Source: Verrucomicrobiaceae bacterium (GTDB lineage: Bacteria > Verrucomicrobiota > Verrucomicrobiia > Verrucomicrobiales > Verrucomicrobiaceae). Taken from it: DNA of 64,000 nt. The notes under the pieces were generated by a model. That model had not been told where the DNA came from. It did no database searches and worked only from the letters and a program-made list of their open reading frames with translations. Location of the stretch: positions 372,001-436,000 of the forward strand of contig CANIBP010000001.1 in assembly GCA_947466075.1 (NCBI GenBank), in the 5' to 3' direction. Both the position numbers and the translations under genes were made by a program. Shown here piece by piece: positions 37,159-45,179 of the stretch (position 1 is its first letter; each line of letters opens with the position of its first letter).

Positions 37159-37752
37159 TTAACGACCGATCTTCTGCCATCTCGCACGGTGGATGCGACG
37201 ACCCATGTTGAGCCAGTCCTGCTCAAAGTCGGTGGTGGGATAGAAGAATGCGTCGTCGGGCCAATCGAGACGTTTGAAGTCATGGGTGCGTGACTCGAAA
37301 CTGACGAGAGCATCTTCGAAGTAAGGCTGATCGTCGGTCTTGAGCAGGAATTCGCCTTCCGCATTGAGGATGCGGTGCAAGCCATCGAGAAACTCGCTTT
37401 GATTCACCAAGCGACGGTTGGCGTGGCCTTTCTTCGGCCACGGATCAGGACAAAGCAGATGCAGGCGGCTTACACCAGCGCTCGGCAGCAACCAGCCAAC
37501 GGTGTAGGCGCTTTCGAGGCGCATGACGCGGGCATTCGGAAGCTGCATGCGCTCGATCTTGCGCATGGTTTTGTCCACACGGCCGAGCATGCGCTCCACG
37601 CCGAGGAAATCGCGCTCGGGATGCTGCGCGGCCATGCCGGTGATGAAGGTGCCATCACCGCAGCCGAGGTCGATCTCGAGCGGGCGGGTGGAAGCGGGGA
37701 AGACCTCGGGCAGTTCTTGGAAGTAATCTGGGGGAACAAAAAGAGAATTCAT
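37159..37752 (-). CDS. trmB: tRNA (guanine-N7-)-methyltransferase
   Basis: A 197-residue cytoplasmic enzyme that methylates G46 of tRNA with S-adenosylmethionine. The SAM motif LEIDLGCGDGTF, the conserved ERMLGRVDKTMRKI, the signature LLCPDPWPKKGHANRR and the KTDDQPYFEDAL segment are all present. I take ATG 37752 as start. An upstream in-frame start would add 18 residues of YSV/CSV repeats, which is only translation of a tandem DNA repeat. The start codon sits two bases from a 114-bp inverted-repeat element, which may affect its translation. Confidence 0.92.
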   Translation of the reverse strand: MNSLFVPPDYFQELPEVFPASTRPLEIDLGCGDGTFITGMAAQHPERDFLGVERMLGRVDKTMRKIERMQLPNARVMRLESAYTVGWLLPSAGVSRLHLLCPDPWPKKGHANRRLVNQSEFLDGLHRILNAEGEFLLKTDDQPYFEDALVSFESRTHDFKRLDWPDDAFFYPTTDFEQDWLNMGRRIHRARWQKIGR

Positions 37753-37754
37753 TG

Positions 37755-37868
37755 GGCCTACGGAACACACGGAACACACGGAACACACGGAATACACGGA
37801 ATACACGGAAATGAATGGGTCGAGAAGTTGAACTTCTGTTTCCGCGTATTCTGTGTATTCCGCAGGCC
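37755..37868. repeat. 114-bp inverted-repeat element with a 9-bp tandem expansion
   Basis: The ends are inverted copies: GGCCTACGGAA at the left and TTCCGCAGGCC at the right, one mismatch. The left arm carries three GGAACACAC units and two GGAATACAC units (about 37762-37810). A 23-nt segment of it (37788-37810) pairs with 37840-37862 with two mismatches. The loop holds a perfect 7-bp hairpin, AGAAGTT-G-AACTTCT (37823-37837). The whole reads as a REP/MITE-like hairpin lying directly upstream of the trmB start codon. No other copy was noticed in the window. Confidence 0.7.
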
Positions 37869-37880
37869 GATTCTCAAGTC

Positions 37881-37939
37881 ACTCGACGATCATCTCGCCT
37901 TTCATGACGAGCCAGTGGCCGGGGAAGGTGCAGATGTAG
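37881..37939 (-). pseudogene. Displaced tail of a cupredoxin-domain gene (59-bp duplication)
   Basis: These 59 bp match 38402-38460 with one mismatch. On the minus strand they encode YICTFPGHWLVMKGEMIVE and a stop, i.e. the copper-site loop and last residues of the large fusion protein that ends at 38400. The codons just before (AKAHD) are still similar in sense to the intact copy (AKGKYP), so this is probably the remnant of a paralogous gene or of a partial duplication. The small gene 37949-38344 lies between the two copies. Confidence 0.65.
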
Positions 37940-37948
37940 TCATGAGCT

Positions 37949-38344
37949 TTAGCGTTTTGCGTCGAGATTCATGCCGTAGTTTCCTTCCCCACCGTCTTGG
38001 CCGCAGATGCGTTCGACGAGGGTGGGACGAAACATTGTGGGCAGGGTGATCAGGTGCTTGACGGGGTCATAGGTGAAGGAGACGCCTTCGTGCTTTAGCA
38101 GGTCTTTTTTCTCCAGTTCATCCAGGGTTGCGGGCCAGCGGCCTGATTTATCGCGAAATTCGACCATCGCATCGCTGAGTCGATAGACGGCCTGCCAGGC
38201 GCGACCGCGCTCTGTGTAGCCAAGACTCTCGGCTATCCAAGTTGTCAGATGCAGACAGAACAAAATGGCGGCGGCACTCGAAATCGCGACGACTGCGATG
38301 CGGATGGGGTGACGTTTCTCGGCTACGTATGGATCGCGTGTCAT
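37949..38344 (-). CDS. Small single-pass membrane protein, hypothetical
   Basis: Start ATG 38344 (MTRDPYVAEKRHPIR) gives a 131-residue protein with one transmembrane helix near residues 17-38 (IAVVAISSAAAILFCLHL) and a periplasmic domain of about 85 residues. The segment AVYRLSDAMVEFRDKSGRWP followed by ATLDEL resembles the post-helix part of type II secretion pseudopilins, where residues on from the helix describe a short ordered chain, but the N-terminal pilin motif is missing. I do not assign a family. It is flanked on both sides by copies of the cupredoxin gene tail. Confidence 0.6.
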   Translation of the reverse strand: MTRDPYVAEKRHPIRIAVVAISSAAAILFCLHLTTWIAESLGYTERGRAWQAVYRLSDAMVEFRDKSGRWPATLDELEKKDLLKHEGVSFTYDPVKHLITLPTMFRPTLVERICGQDGGEGNYGMNLDAKR

Positions 38345-38399
38345 ATTTGGATGGATGTTGGACCATGGTAGGCGATGCGGGCTAAAGCCCAGCACTACT

Positions 38400-41300
38400 T
38401 TACTCGACGATCATCTCGCCCTTCATGACGAGCCAGTGGCCGGGGAAGGTGCAGATGTAGGGGTATTTGCCTTTGGCGGTCGGGGCGGTGAAGCGGAGGG
38501 TCTCGCTATCGCCTTGGTTGAGCATCTTGGTTTTGTGCAGGATCTTCGGGGAGTCGGGAATGAAGCCTTTGGCGAAGCCGTCGGGCGTTTTGGCCATTTC
38601 GTTGCCTGCCATGCCGACTTCGTCCGCCGCGCCGGGCTGGACGATGAGGAGATTGTGCGGGGTGACGTCGGGATTTTCGAAGACGAGCTTCACAGGGGCA
38701 CCGGGAGCCACTTTGAACTCGCGCAGGTCGTAGAGCAGGCGCTCGGGGATAGTCTTGATGGTGATGGTTTGCAGGCCGGGCTGGGCGTCGAAGGGGTTCG
38801 GCGGCTCGGGCTTCTTCTTTTTCGCCATCAGCGCGGGTTTGGTGGGCTCGCTGTCTTTGAGGAACTTTTCGAGCTCGGGATGCTTCTGCATGAAGGCGGT
38901 GTTGCCCTTCCAAATCGGCTGCAGTGTGTAGCTGTCGAGCGAGGTGCGCAGCGCGTAGGTGAGGTAAGGGTCCATCGGGTGCTTCAGCAGATCGAGCGCG
39001 GCCGCCAAGGCCTCCGGCGTGCCGACGTAACTCGCCGCGATGGCCGCTTCGAGGCGCACGAGGCCGCTGGGGTCGTTGGTGGATTTGCGAAGCAATCCAC
39101 CCGACTTGGGAACATGTTTCACGAAAGGATCGGCAGTGTTTGGATCAATGGCAGCATTCGCTCCCATCCAACGAAGTTGCCGAACAGCACACGCTCTTTC
39201 GAGATGATTCTTTGAATCAAGAACTTGGGCGAGCGCATCGTGATGCTGATCCAGGATCTTCACATTATCGTTAGATTCACGAAGCCACTTCCAGAGTGAA
39301 ACGTGTTCGTGTTTGGGAAGATATGTGTCGCCGACTTGCTCGGCAGAGAATGGATACGAACCGAGTTTTTCAATAACAGCAGTGATGCCGTCACGACTCT
39401 TTTCCCTCAACTCCACCTTCGCGCGATACCGCGTGCGGTAGTTTTCGCTCTTCAGCAGGTCGAGCAGCTCGGGGATGCTCGCTCCGGCGATCTTCGGTGC
39501 GGCTTCGAGTTTTTGATCCTTCGCGGTGATGCGCCAGATGCGGCCGGATTTTTTGTCGCGGCGGGTGTCGCGGAGGGAGTATTGGGCGTGGCCTTTGACG
39601 GGGTTGTACCAGTCGGCGATGTACATCGCGCCGTCGGGGCCTTGCTGGATGTCCACGGGGATGAAGCTGAGGTTCGTGCTCTGGAAGACGATGCCGACTT
39701 TCTTTTCCTCGAAGTGCGTGTCGTGCTCCACCCATTCGTGCAGCTCGACCTCGTTGGTTGGCTTGTAGCGGACGCGCATGAAGTGTTTTTTGTCGCGCAG
39801 GTCTTTGGGCCAGTGGCTGCTGGTGAGGAACTCCTGGCCGCAGGTGCCGCTGTAGGCGGGGAGGTAGTTGCCGGCGGGGATGTGGATGTCGGGGTAGGGC
39901 GCATTGAGCGCATGCACGGCGCTGGCGAAGACGGGATGGCTGCCGACGTGGAAGCCCCAGTCGTCGAAGGTGATGCCCCAGGGGTTCGTGCTCATGTAAC
40001 TGCCAAAGGCGAGCAGGCGGCCGGTGGCGGGTGTGTAGCGGAAGAAGCTGCTCTCGCGGGCGCGGACGGGGCCGTAGGGCGTCTCGACCTGGCTGTGATG
40101 GAAGATGCTCTCGCGGAAGATGAGATCGCCCTCGGGGCTCCAGACGAAGTCGTGCAAGGCGTGGTGGCTGTCCTCGGTGCCGAAGCCGGTGAGGAGTTTT
40201 TCGCGGTGATCGGCCTTGCCGTCGCCATCGGTGTCTTTGAGGAAGGTGAGGTGCGGCTGATCGGAGACGAAGACGCCGCCGTTGCCGAACTCGAAGCTGA
40301 GCGGGATGGCGAGCTTGTCGGCCCACACGCTGCATTTGTCCGCGCGGTGGTCACCGTTGGTGTCTTCGAGGATGAGGATTTTATCCTGCGGTGCCTCGCC
40401 GGGCATGATTTGCGGGTAGGTGGTGCTGGTGCTGACCCACAGGCGGCCTTTGCCATCAAAACGAATCTGAATGGGCTTCACGAAGAGGTCTGGGAAGTCT
40501 TCTTCGGAGGCGAAGAGGCTGACTTCGAAGCGGGGGTCGATTTTGAAGGCTTTCAGTTCATCGGCGGGAGAGACCCATTCGTTGATGGGGCGGTCTCCGG
40601 TGATGACGGGAAGTTTTTCGGTGTGGGAGTCGTCGGGGAGAGATGGCACCGATGCGGCGGATGGGACGGATGTTTTGCCACTGGCGAGGTCCCAGGTGAC
40701 TTGGTCACGGACCTCTGTCATCTGCAGGAGCTTTTTGAGTTCACCGGGAAAGTTCACGACGCCGTAGGGCTCCATGCGGCCGCCTTTGATGTAGAAGTAG
40801 TTTAACGGGCGGTAGTGCTGGAAGAATTTGTCTTCCTTCTCCACGACGGCGGCGCGGACGGCTTCGTTGAGCTTCGGCGGGGTTTCTTGAGTGATTTGGT
40901 TGTAGAGGCGCTCGGAGAAGGCGGCGTAGCCTTGAGTGTTGAGGTGGACGCCGTTGGTGGTTTGGGAAGGTTCTTGGTTCTTGGTTCCTGGTTCTTGGTT
41001 GGTGAACACATCCGCAAAAGCCACTCCTTCGGCTTTCGCCACTTTTTTCATGGAGTCGGCATAGAGCTTGATTTGGGCGTTGAGGTGGTCGTGCGGCTTT
41101 TCCGCAGCGGTGGGGCTCACGAGAACGATGCGCGGCTCGGCGGTGCCGTTGTAGCGATGGCTCTTTAGCTCGATGAGGAAAGACTTCAGCAACGTCTCGA
41201 ATTCAGCGAGGCCTTTTTCTCCCTTGAAACTCTCGTTGAAGCCGAAGGCGGCGAGGATGACGTCGGCTTTGTGCTCGGTGAGGTGCTGATTGAGGTCGCC

Positions 41301-41543
41301 GAAGCCATCTGGGCGGGGGCGGAGAGCTACTTCATCGGCGGACCATGAAAGATTGCGGAAGATGAGGTGCTCTTTGGCAAAGCGCTGATGCATCAGCGCT
41401 TCAAACTGGCCGTCGTCACGCATGCGGTCGAAAAGTGAATTGCCGATGAGAGCGATGCGGGTGCCGGGCTTGAGTTCCAGCGGAAGCTGGGACATGGCGG
41501 AGAGTAAAGGGCAAAGGACGAAGAGTAGAATTAGGCGCTTCAT
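38400..41543 (-). CDS. Secreted SGNH - PVC-type propeller - HEAT - cupredoxin fusion protein
   Basis: Start ATG 41543 gives a signal peptide; the longer frame to 41684 crosses the promoter gap. The 1047-residue protein has: an SGNH-like domain (residues about 22-240; IGNSLFDRM in block I, NGVHLNTQGY in block V); a PVC-type membrane-bound dehydrogenase-like propeller (about 300-690; DGKGRLWVSTSTTYPQ, LEDTNGDHRADKC, QGPDGAMYIADWYNP); HEAT-like repeats (about 700-890); and a C-terminal blue-copper domain with the ligands in TPHNLLI and CTFPGHWLVM. Relatives often end in a c-type haem; here copper seems to take that place. It is exported, and a role in sugar or polyol oxidation is only a guess. 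Confidence 0.83.
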   Translation of the reverse strand: MKRLILLFVLCPLLSAMSQLPLELKPGTRIALIGNSLFDRMRDDGQFEALMHQRFAKEHLIFRNLSWSADEVALRPRPDGFGDLNQHLTEHKADVILAAFGFNESFKGEKGLAEFETLLKSFLIELKSHRYNGTAEPRIVLVSPTAAEKPHDHLNAQIKLYADSMKKVAKAEGVAFADVFTNQEPGTKNQEPSQTTNGVHLNTQGYAAFSERLYNQITQETPPKLNEAVRAAVVEKEDKFFQHYRPLNYFYIKGGRMEPYGVVNFPGELKKLLQMTEVRDQVTWDLASGKTSVPSAASVPSLPDDSHTEKLPVITGDRPINEWVSPADELKAFKIDPRFEVSLFASEEDFPDLFVKPIQIRFDGKGRLWVSTSTTYPQIMPGEAPQDKILILEDTNGDHRADKCSVWADKLAIPLSFEFGNGGVFVSDQPHLTFLKDTDGDGKADHREKLLTGFGTEDSHHALHDFVWSPEGDLIFRESIFHHSQVETPYGPVRARESSFFRYTPATGRLLAFGSYMSTNPWGITFDDWGFHVGSHPVFASAVHALNAPYPDIHIPAGNYLPAYSGTCGQEFLTSSHWPKDLRDKKHFMRVRYKPTNEVELHEWVEHDTHFEEKKVGIVFQSTNLSFIPVDIQQGPDGAMYIADWYNPVKGHAQYSLRDTRRDKKSGRIWRITAKDQKLEAAPKIAGASIPELLDLLKSENYRTRYRAKVELREKSRDGITAVIEKLGSYPFSAEQVGDTYLPKHEHVSLWKWLRESNDNVKILDQHHDALAQVLDSKNHLERACAVRQLRWMGANAAIDPNTADPFVKHVPKSGGLLRKSTNDPSGLVRLEAAIAASYVGTPEALAAALDLLKHPMDPYLTYALRTSLDSYTLQPIWKGNTAFMQKHPELEKFLKDSEPTKPALMAKKKKPEPPNPFDAQPGLQTITIKTIPERLLYDLREFKVAPGAPVKLVFENPDVTPHNLLIVQPGAADEVGMAGNEMAKTPDGFAKGFIPDSPKILHKTKMLNQGDSETLRFTAPTAKGKYPYICTFPGHWLVMKGEMIVE
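38402..38460. repeat. Intact copy of the 59-bp cupredoxin-tail repeat
   Basis: Matches 37881-37939 with a single mismatch and encodes the copper-loop end of the fusion protein on the minus strand. The two copies are 521 bp apart in direct orientation. Confidence 0.75.
40969..41002. repeat. GGTTCTTGGTTCCTGG micro-repeat inside the SGNH domain
   Basis: About four copies of a 7-8-bp unit (GGTTCTT, with one GGTTCCT) lie inside the coding region. In frame they encode residues about 181-192 of the fusion protein as N-Q-E-P/T-K-N-Q-E-P repeats, placed between a conserved strand (GVAFADVF) and the SGNH block V (NGVHLN). It looks like an expansion tolerated in a surface loop. Confidence 0.6.
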
Positions 41544-41687
41544 GATGTTGGCTGGCTGTATCCCGCACGAGGTAGCGAAACCGGACGGAAAATGAGCAGA
41601 GCGTGAACGGTTCGTAAACTGCGTGGCTTTCCTTGAGCACTGCGTCAGGCTGATTAATGTGTCCACGCTGACTTTCCCAACCACACC

Positions 41688-42212
41688 ATGCCGATCTACG
41701 AGTTCTACTGCCCCGACAACAACAAGCTTTACTCCTTCCTAGCGCGTTCGCTGGGCTATCGAGACAAGCTGCCAGTGTGCCCCGATGGTGAAGGCTTAAA
41801 AATGGAGAAGCGGGTGTCGCGCTTTGCGGTGATCGGCAAAGCAAAAGAGGATACCGGCGATGATCCCTTTGCTGGCATCGATGAGTCGAAGATGGAGAGC
41901 TTCATGGCCGACATGGAGCGTGAAATGGGTGGCATGGATGAAGAGAACCCCGATCCGCGCCAACTCGGCCACTTCATGCGCAAGATGACCGACATGATGG
42001 GAGACAAAACCCCGCCTGAACTACGTGAGATGGTGCGGCGTCTCGAGTCTGGCGAGGATCCAGAGAAGCTCGAAGCGGAGTTCGGCGGCATGGACGAGGG
42101 CGAGGGTGGCGACGCTCTTTTTACCCAGATGCTGAAACGCGCCAAGGCCACCCGCAAAGAACCAGTGCGTGACCCGAAGCTCTATGAGATGCGGGATTTC
42201 GTGAAGGAGTGA
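41688..42212 (+). CDS. FmdB-like zinc-ribbon protein with degenerate ribbon
   Basis: A 174-residue protein starting MPIYEFYCPDNNKLYSF, the typical opening of FmdB-family putative regulatory proteins. The family has two C-x2-C knuckles; here only one Cys of each can be seen (C8, C31), so metal binding may be lost. The C-terminal two-thirds are acidic and Met-rich (MESFMADMEREMGGMDEE, FMRKMTDMMGDKTPPELRE), as in verrucomicrobial relatives. It is cytoplasmic by the lack of any signal. The 144-bp gap to the divergent fusion gene at 41543 should hold both promoters. Confidence 0.72.
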   Translation: MPIYEFYCPDNNKLYSFLARSLGYRDKLPVCPDGEGLKMEKRVSRFAVIGKAKEDTGDDPFAGIDESKMESFMADMEREMGGMDEENPDPRQLGHFMRKMTDMMGDKTPPELREMVRRLESGEDPEKLEAEFGGMDEGEGGDALFTQMLKRAKATRKEPVRDPKLYEMRDFVKE

Positions 42213-42236
42213 GAGCTGACGGCGCTAACGCAGTTC

Positions 42237-43541
42237 TTAATTCCCCAACGATACAGCTCCCATCGCAGGCACCATGATTTCATCGCCGGGTTTGAGCGGC
42301 GTAGCTGCACTGAGGCGGTTCATTTCGCGAATGCGATCTGGTGTGGTGCTAAATTGCTGTGCGATGCTTTCCACCGTGTCACTGCGATCCACGCGATAGG
42401 CGAGGATGCCGCGATGTGTGTCGGTTGTAGTGCTCTTGGGAGGTGTTAGGGCAGGCGCGACAGGCGGCGGTGCGATGGCTGCTGGCGGTGGTGTCGCAGG
42501 CATGCCGAAGCCTGGAAGCGGGATCGTGTCGGAGGACTCAGGCGCCACAACGAGCGGCTTAGACTTGGTGTTGGAGGCAACGATACTGCTGCTACGTCCG
42601 GGAATGACGAGGCGTTGCCCAAGGAGAAGCTTGTTGGGGTCCTTGATACGGTTTGCAGAAGCAAGCGCCGACGTCGTCGTTTTGTGACGAATGGCGATGG
42701 CTTTGAGACTGTCGCCTTTTTTGACCGTGTAGGTGGTGGACGATGTTTTGGATGCTGGAGGCGAACTACCGGGTGTCAAAGGACTGTAGCTGGCAGGAAT
42801 CGTCGAACTGCTGCGATGCGGCGAAGGAATGAGTAAGGTCTGGCCGATGGAAACGCTTTCGCCGGTCAGGCGATTGAGTTGCTGTATCTCTCCTACACTC
42901 ACGCGATGTGCCGAGGCGATGTGCCACATCGTGTCGCCCGGACGAACCACATGAGTGGTATGAGAGGCGAGATCGGTGCCGCCATTGTAGCGAGTGGAGG
43001 AGTTACCGCTGCCACCGCGTTTGATGCCGCTCACATCGCGTTCAAGCTCTCCGAGACGTGAATTTTGTATTCTGTCGCTCTCGGTTAGTTTGGCTACTTG
43101 GCTGCTGATATCGCCCGTCGGGCCGAAGTATTTGGGAGCAGGTGCGGGTGTCGATTTTTTTGGCGCTGTCGTGCTGGAAGTCGTCTTTTTGGCTGATGAG
43201 GGCTTGGCAGGCGCGGTCGTTCCGTAACCTGGAGGTGGCGGATAGGTATAGCCGGCTGGTGGTTTCGTAGGCGTGGTCATTCCATAACCTGGGGGCGGCG
43301 GATAAGTATAACCCGCTGGCGGTGGGTAGGTGTAGGTTGCGGGAGTCTGAATGGCCGCAGCGGATTGCTTCGCCGCCTTGGTGGAGACAGGTTGCCGCGG
43401 CGCCCCGCTGGCAGGATACCCGGGAGGAGGCGGAGCCGTATAGGTGTTGGACACCTGTGCAGAGACGAAGGAACAGGCTTCAAATCCCAATAAAGTCAGG
43501 ACAGGAACCAGCACTCGGGAAGCAAGGGACGACGTCTTCAT
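42237..43541 (-). CDS. Secreted protein with three LysM peptidoglycan-binding domains
   Basis: A 434-residue protein with a signal peptide. A proline/tyrosine-rich region with imperfect repeats of YTYPPPPGYG (residues about 70-115) and a Lys/Ser/Thr/Pro linker is followed by three LysM domains: VRPGDTMWHIASAHRVSVGE, VKKGDSLKAIAIRHKTT and VDRSDTVESIAQQFST. LysM modules bind N-acetylglucosamine in peptidoglycan. No catalytic domain is seen, so it is a wall-binding scaffold or adaptor. It is divergent from an amidase gene across 62 bp, consistent with joint control of wall functions. Confidence 0.85.
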   Translation of the reverse strand: MKTSSLASRVLVPVLTLLGFEACSFVSAQVSNTYTAPPPPGYPASGAPRQPVSTKAAKQSAAAIQTPATYTYPPPAGYTYPPPPGYGMTTPTKPPAGYTYPPPPGYGTTAPAKPSSAKKTTSSTTAPKKSTPAPAPKYFGPTGDISSQVAKLTESDRIQNSRLGELERDVSGIKRGGSGNSSTRYNGGTDLASHTTHVVRPGDTMWHIASAHRVSVGEIQQLNRLTGESVSIGQTLLIPSPHRSSSTIPASYSPLTPGSSPPASKTSSTTYTVKKGDSLKAIAIRHKTTTSALASANRIKDPNKLLLGQRLVIPGRSSSIVASNTKSKPLVVAPESSDTIPLPGFGMPATPPPAAIAPPPVAPALTPPKSTTTDTHRGILAYRVDRSDTVESIAQQFSTTPDRIREMNRLSAATPLKPGDEIMVPAMGAVSLGN

Positions 43542-43603
43542 ATAGTCATTGTAGAAAATCCTGTTGTTAATTCAAACAAATATTTTATATATATGAATAA
43601 ATT
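43542..43603. promoter_or_regulatory. AT-rich divergent promoter gap between LysM and amidase genes
   Basis: This 62-bp gap is far more AT-rich than the rest of the window and contains TATTTTATATATATGAATAA. It must hold the start signals of both the LysM gene (minus) and the amidase gene (plus). No precise -35/-10 pair can be fixed by eye. Confidence 0.5.
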
Positions 43604-44362
43604 TTGAAATTTCGGTATTTCATCACCCTCACTTTGCAGACCTTGATCGCCTTTTCGGCCCTCGGCGGCAGCGCTTTTGCCCTCATCTGTCTGGAGCGGC
43701 AGAATACCGCTCTCGCTACGCCCAAACAGTCACGCTGGGACGAAACCGCCCCACTGGTCATCGTCGATGCCGGGCACGGCGGGCATGATGGAGGAGCAGT
43801 CGCCAATGGCATCATTGAAAAAAATCTCGCTCTCGATCTCGCCCGCCGCCTTCAGCGCGAGCTTGAAAGCGCAGGCCTGCGTGTGCGCATGACACGCAGT
43901 GGCGACACCTTCCTTTCGCTGGAAGAACGTGCCGCCCTCGCAGGTACACATCAGGCAGCCGCATTTGTCAGCGTACATCTCAACACCGATGGCGAGGGCA
44001 GTTCCGCCGAGGGCATCGAGACCTACTTTGCCGAAGCGCAGCCACTTTCTGCCCGCCAGTTCACGCAAACGAGTTCAGGGACAAAGACGGTAACCAGTGC
44101 CGATTTTGCCAGCACCGTGCAGCGCATGACATGCACCACCACGAAAGCGCAGAATCGCGGCACCAAAGCACGTAGCTACGCCGTCGTCGCGCAGGCCCCC
44201 TGCCCTGCGGTGCTCGTCGAGTGCGGCTTCATCACCAGCGCCACCGAGTCTGCGCGGATCAAACGTGATGCATATCGCGATCAGATCGCGGCCGGTATCG
44301 CCCGTGGTGTCGTGCTGTTCCTGGAAACGCAGCCAAAGCTCGTGGCCGAAGTCACCCGCTGA
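43604..44362 (+). CDS. N-acetylmuramoyl-L-alanine amidase (Amidase_3)
   Basis: A 252-residue protein. The start is TTG 43604, giving a hydrophobic signal/anchor (LTLQTLIAFSALGGSAFALI); an ATG at 43593 is out of frame and stops after four codons. The zinc amidase motifs are in order: VIVDAGHGGHDGGA (His ligand), IEKNLALDLARRL (Glu ligand), RSGDTFLSLEERAALA, FVSVHLN (His ligand) and the catalytic Glu in VLVECGF. It cleaves the bond between MurNAc and the peptide stem, typically in daughter-cell separation. A permease gene starts 49 bases downstream. Confidence 0.88.
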   Translation: MKFRYFITLTLQTLIAFSALGGSAFALICLERQNTALATPKQSRWDETAPLVIVDAGHGGHDGGAVANGIIEKNLALDLARRLQRELESAGLRVRMTRSGDTFLSLEERAALAGTHQAAAFVSVHLNTDGEGSSAEGIETYFAEAQPLSARQFTQTSSGTKTVTSADFASTVQRMTCTTTKAQNRGTKARSYAVVAQAPCPAVLVECGFITSATESARIKRDAYRDQIAAGIARGVVLFLETQPKLVAEVTR

Positions 44363-44411
44363 AAATCATCCGGGCAAAGCGGCGCTTTCTGGCGTAATCC
44401 ATGGAAACGTT

Positions 44412-45179
44412 TTGTCAGCAAAGTCCGCCAGCACTCCATCGACACCCCGTCGTGCGCTCTACGCACTGGCGCTGCTTGTCCTCGTCTCGGCGGCTTTCTA
44501 TGCCCTGTTCTCCGCCGTGGAGTACCACTGGAACTGGTCGGGCGTGTGGAAGTACCGTACGCAATTTGGCATCGGTTGGCTCATCACGCTGGGCGTCTCG
44601 CTAGCAGCGATGCTCGTGAGCGTGCTGCTCGGTTTCTTGCTCATGCTAGGTAATCGCGCATATTGGGAACCGGTGCGCATGCTCAGCAGTGGTGTGGTCG
44701 AAATCGTGCGCGGCTCACCGCTGCTCGTACAACTTCTCATCGGCTACTACATCGTCGCCAATGCGCTGCGCATCGACCAGCCACTGCTCGTCGGCCTGCT
44801 GCTGCTCGGTGCGTTTCACGCAGCCTATCTCGCGGAAATTTTTCGGGGTGCGGTGGAAAGCATCGGTGCTTCGCAACTTGAAACCGCCCGTGCTGTCGGC
44901 TTCAACACTCAGCAAACGTATCGCTACGTCATCATTCCCCAGGCCCTACGCCGTGCCTTGCCCGGCACCACCGGGCAGCTCGTCTCGCTGCTCAAAGACT
45001 CCTCGCTGCTCTCCGTCATCGGCATCGAGGAACTCGTGCAGAAGGTCAAAATCATGAACTCGGCCAGTTACACCGCGCTGGAGGGCTACATACCACTCGC
45101 CATTGCCTATCTGATCGTCACGCTACCCCTCTCGCACCTCGCACGCCGTCTCGAAAGGAGGTTCGCGTATGAAACTTGA
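44412..45179 (+). CDS. Amino-acid-type ABC transporter permease (HisM/GlnP family)
   Basis: The likely start is TTG 44412 with GGAAA five bases upstream; the frame is open to 44265 but that part overlaps the amidase gene. The 255-residue protein has about five transmembrane helices and the EAA loop of polar amino-acid importers (EIFRGAVESIGASQLETARAVG, then QALRRALPG). It forms the membrane pore for the adjacent ATPase. No periplasmic binding protein gene is present on either side, so substrate cannot be predicted beyond amino-acid or opine type. It overlaps the ATPase gene by 11 bases. Confidence 0.86.
   Translation: MSAKSASTPSTPRRALYALALLVLVSAAFYALFSAVEYHWNWSGVWKYRTQFGIGWLITLGVSLAAMLVSVLLGFLLMLGNRAYWEPVRMLSSGVVEIVRGSPLLVQLLIGYYIVANALRIDQPLLVGLLLLGAFHAAYLAEIFRGAVESIGASQLETARAVGFNTQQTYRYVIIPQALRRALPGTTGQLVSLLKDSSLLSVIGIEELVQKVKIMNSASYTALEGYIPLAIAYLIVTLPLSHLARRLERRFAYET

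Noticed and set aside
37753..37806. N-terminal extension of trmB with YSV/CSV repeats
   Set aside because: The added residues are just translation of the 9-bp DNA repeat. The family starts near the ATG at 37752.
39303..40805. 500-codon open frame on the plus strand opposite the SGNH-propeller fusion gene
   Set aside because: It is Val/Ala/Glu-rich without any recognisable motif, while the opposite strand encodes a coherent multidomain protein. It is an antisense shadow caused by codon bias.
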